Origin: Arachis hypogaea
Taxonomy: Eukaryota > Streptophyta > Magnoliopsida > Fabales > Fabaceae
DNA length: 64,000 nt
Direction: 5' to 3'
NCBI RefSeq assembly: GCF_003086295.3
Contig: NC_092050.1
Span: forward strand, 156,432,699-156,496,698
The translations under genes and the position numbers were made by a program. Positions 60,648 to 64,000 of this stretch are shown here, piece by piece; the first letter of the stretch is position 1; the number at the start of each line of letters is the position of its first letter. The notes under the pieces are model-generated. The model did no database searches. It was not told where the DNA came from and saw only the letters and a list, made by a program, of their open reading frames with translations.

Positions 60648-61751
60648 ATGGCCACCATTCGTATAATTCTGTCTATTAATTATAGAAGAAGGTTTGAGAG
60701 AGACCCATGTGGGAAGCTTGTGTATATTGGTGGAAAAGTAATAGAGATTGAGAGGGTTAATATGGATATCTTCAATAGATTTTTCATAAGTGATTTGCTA
60801 AAGGACAATGGATATATGTCCATCACTGATTTTTATTAGTTAGAACCTACTAAGGAGCTTGATAATGGGATAAAATTATCAAGGGATGATATGGATACAG
60901 TTAAAATATATCAGGCAGCTGTGAAGAATGATAACAAAATTGAGTTATATACAGAGCATCCTATAAATGATCCTGTTATGGTTGAAGAGAATATTACTCC
61001 AACAAAGATGAAATTGAAGAATTATGCCAAAAAGATTCCAACTCCAAAGAAGACTCCAAGAAAAAAACTTATAGTTGTTGAGGATGATGATGCTAAATAG
61101 TGGATTATGTACAAGCTTATTGTTTACAGCCTGGTCACCATAAGAAAAGTTGTAAGAAGAGAACAGAAGCAATGGCTGAAGGGAGTGGTGTGCCGTGCGC
61201 CTCAAGAGCATGCTGCTGTGGGGGATGAAGATGCCGACCAATTGGTCAAAATATATTGGGAGAAAATCTTAGAAATTGCAGATGTTGAAGCAGCAACTAC
61301 TATTGGTAAGGGAAGTGGTTCAACAACCCCATAGGATGTAGTTGTAACTGTCATTTCATTTGCTGCATATTTTATTTGTCATTTACCATTGAATTTGGTC
61401 TCATACCTAATTTTTTGCTTCTTGTTTCAACTCTAATAACCTCAAGCAAATTTTCAATCAAACCCTCCACCAAATTCTCAACCACAACCTTTATCGAACC
61501 CTGCACTAAACAAAAAGCCTGTTAAAAAAAATGTTAAGAGACTTCCTCTAAATATTTCGTCATCTACCAGACCTCTATCTATAAACCCTTTCACAAATAA
61601 CTCAGAAACTGCATCTATGGTTATACCCCAAATAATGCAAGGTGCTAGTGTTGGGATCAACACACGTTTTATGCCGTTTATGTCTATACCTGGTGTAACA
61701 TCAACTGTTAGAGGTAGAGGGCCAATTGTCAAAGATAGAGGCAGTTGGTAA
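60648..61751 (+). pseudogene. MuDR-like (MULE) transposase remnant lacking its catalytic core
   Basis: From ATG 60648 the frame reads MATIRIILSINYRRRFERDP and CGKLVYIGGKVIEIERVNMD. This is the N-terminal PB1-like domain seen in many plant MuDR proteins. A TAG at 60837-60839 (SITDFY, stop, LEPTKELDN) replaces what is normally Trp. The frame then continues to 61098-61100 through a Lys-rich linker (KIPTPKKTPRKKLIVVEDDD). At 61109, in another frame, a zinc-knuckle-like CLQPGHHKKSCKKR appears with its first Cys lost. At 61443-61751 an open C-terminal tail follows (SSSTRPLSINPFTN, RGRGPIVKDRGSW). The DDE transposase core that should lie between is absent, so this is an internally deleted, decayed copy. 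Confidence 0.75.
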
Positions 61752-61997
61752 TTTCTAAAAAAATATCTGCAGCTAAGTTATCCTCCTCCAGTAGATCAGT
61801 AATACTGTATCAAACGAGAGCAGTAACTCAACTCCAATACCATAGATGTTTAGTTGATGGAAACTATGTTGTCAACACATTAGTTCAATCTTGTTTTGGA
61901 ATGCATTAAACTTTTGTTTTTGTTTTGTTGGTATTTTTATGTAATCAAAAGAGATAGTAAATTCTTTTTATTTTATTTTGGTGTTATGGTGTATTTG

Positions 61998-62275
61998 CTA
62001 TGAAGCACGGACACTTTGCTGAGTTGTCGTGTTTGCGTGTTGGACACATTTCGGACACGACACTCACTGATACTCGTTCGACACGCGTGTCTAATGTGTC
62101 CAACCGTGTCTTAATAAAAAATAAATAATTCTTTTCCGGACACGCCTGAACACACCTAAATACCATTATGTATCAGCGTGTCCAGTCTTATTCTTAACAT
62201 ATATTCTTAAAATAAATTTAAATATAGTATATATTATCATTTATTAAAACAAAAAAATATTTTAAATACTTGATT
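61998..62275. mobile_element. CTATGA-family MITE, copy C (truncated, inverted)
   Basis: It starts CTATGAAGCACGGACAC and matches the right part of copies A and B in reverse orientation, through GACACGCGTGTC and TTATTCTTAACATATATTCT. Similarity stops at about 62275 (ATACTTGAT). The other terminal repeat and target duplication are missing. It borders the MULE remnant directly. Confidence 0.8.
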
Positions 62276-64000
62276 CAAACTTCTTGTCATATTAAGAATA
62301 GGAAATAATAATAAACAACAAGGATCTCCAAACACACCAATACTATATTGGTGAATTATATGTTAAATATGTAAGTTTACAGATTTTTTCTTTAATAGAA
62401 TGAAAGAGAGATTAATAAAGGTAGAACCCACATTTTGAATAATAATAAAATAATAAAAAATAACTATAAAAAGAATTATATTCTCTCTCTATACCACTCC
62501 AATCTGTACAGTAGAGTGTCTCTACTATATTTTGATCCCTAAATACAAGTTACAAGCTAAACAAAATACATTTTCCAAGTCATGGTTGCTGCTTGTCCTC
62601 ATTTCACCCTTAAGTTTTTCCATCTTCCTTTGCCATCATAGAGAAGGCTTCATGATTCTTCCCTCCAACTACAATGATTGTCAACCCATCTTCATGTCTC
62701 GCAAAAGAATGCTCTATATTCCTTTTAACTAACGATTTTGCTAGACCCTCCGAACTTTATTCGATCTCATCTACCCACACAAAGTATTTAAAGTCTCTTA
62801 TTTAAAAAATTAAAATACTCACTCAACTGTCAATTAAAATTAAAAAAAATATATAACTTTCACAAAAAAAAAATTGCATAGCCATTACCTTTCAGAGAGT
62901 AGGACATCAGATGAACTATCTATTTGGATTTGTTATGTGTCAGATTCTATCAACGCAACCTTTGAACCATAGAAGCATCTTCCGTCAAGTTTCTTTTCCT
63001 TTTTATTCTTCGAATTCGAAGCATTATTGCAACTTGCATTACTTGTAGTAGAGTTAAATATGTGCAAAGACATCTCTAGGAATTAAAGTATTTTTCTTTG
63101 TCAGTGTTCGTATTCGAGGAACAAAGAAACATGAAATGGTTTTAATCTCTGAAATGGTCACTTGTCTTCGTTACCATACACGTAGATAGGTTTGGAGGAG
63201 TTTTGTTACCATATAGATTTGGATACTAACAGACTCAGTGCGTAACTAATGTCAGGATATTTCTGACATACGGAGGTCATCTTCTATGATTATAAGATGA
63301 GTTTTTTTTTTCTATAGATATATTTGTTAATGTTTATATCTTTCAAGAATACAAATAATAATTTATTCAAATAATAAAATAAAATTTAAAAAATAATTTT
63401 CCTTAAAAATAATAAAAAATTGCTGGTTTAAGTTAAATCTAACAAGAAATATTCCAATTCAAAAAAAATATTAATCTATTGAATTGGAGAGTTTTATACT
63501 TCTATATATCTTTCTTAAATATCGCATTAAGATTTGTTTTTGACATACTTGTTTTACTATTATATTACAACTTAAATTCAAATTGTAGGTAGTTTTTTTT
63601 TTTACAACTATCATGAATTATCATTTATCAATGAATTATACTCTAATTATTATATAATATAATTCAAAAACCTATAAAAGAAAAACCACACACTCATACA
63701 CAAGAATGGCTTAATTATTGGATATAGAAAATTTTAGAAATTGATTTTATATATGCATCACATTGAATTTATACCCCAAGGTGAAACTTGTAACATCAAC
63801 TTCTTTAAACGAATAAGATATATATAGTTGGATCTAGGTTGTTTTCAATAAGATTTGAGATGGAGTCAAATGACCCATCATTTTTGAAATCTCAGGAGCG
63901 TATGTGCTTTGATTTTTATATAGGTTTGGAGCAAAAGACAAAGTTGTCCTTATTTTCATGTGCATGAAGCTGTGACAGGCGAGGACAAATCCGGAAAAGC
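62276..64000. other. Intergenic DNA at the right edge
   Basis: AT-rich sequence without a supportable gene. The last about 100 bp (from 63890) has more balanced composition and could be the flank of a gene beyond the window, but nothing can be named. Confidence 0.35.

Noticed and set aside
61478..61732. Minus-strand frame opposite the MULE C-terminal tail
   Set aside because: The plus strand reads as the expected MuDR tail with matching frame; the minus frame is its shadow.
1..64000. CRISPR array, biosynthetic cluster, viral or organelle insertion
   Set aside because: No spaced identical repeats, no neighbouring pathway genes, no viral domains, and no stretch resembling chloroplast or mitochondrial genes.

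Overview
This is a plant nuclear window: AT-rich intergenic DNA, genes split by GT-AG introns, and many small transposons. Gene content and repeat types point to a legume. I think Arachis (peanut group) is most likely, because the tRNA-derived SINE on the minus strand near 45.3 kb and several of the MITEs look like repeats I remember from that genus. That is recollection, not a search result.

Layout. Seven protein-coding genes can be rebuilt exon by exon. From the left: the 5' part of a MAP65 microtubule-bundling protein (minus, runs off the left edge); a trichome-birefringence-like (TBL) polysaccharide O-acetyltransferase (minus, 3 exons, 567 aa); a chloroplast CLPT Clp-protease accessory protein (plus, 6 exons, 236 aa); CPSF160, the large subunit of the pre-mRNA cleavage/polyadenylation factor (plus, 26 exons, 1458 aa); an intronless DUF3475/DUF668 protein of the PSK-SIMULATOR type (plus, 482 aa); an ACS10/ACS12-type aminotransferase (minus, 3 exons, 526 aa); and BCD1, a HIT-zinc-finger box C/D snoRNP assembly protein (minus, 5 exons, 384 aa). 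They do not form a shared pathway. Five of them recall one Arabidopsis chromosome 5 interval (remembered as AT5G51600 to AT5G51690), so this appears to be a conserved block expanded by transposons.

The spaces between genes are mostly transposon debris. They hold a 5'-truncated LINE with a broken ORF, a MuDR-like remnant without a transposase core, a probable solo LTR, two SINEs with target-site duplications, and MITEs of at least eight families. Several MITEs have visible 8- or 9-bp target-site duplications. There are also long perfect or near-perfect hairpins, tandem duplications and microsatellites, including an (AT)n run of about 67 bp.

I found no CRISPR array, gene cluster, viral insertion or organelle-derived block, and no convincing new multi-gene system. 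The points most worth checking are the transposon families with reconstructable insertion histories, the hairpin-rich 44.4 to 47.2 kb stretch, the altered ACS box 1 in the aminotransferase, and the microsynteny.
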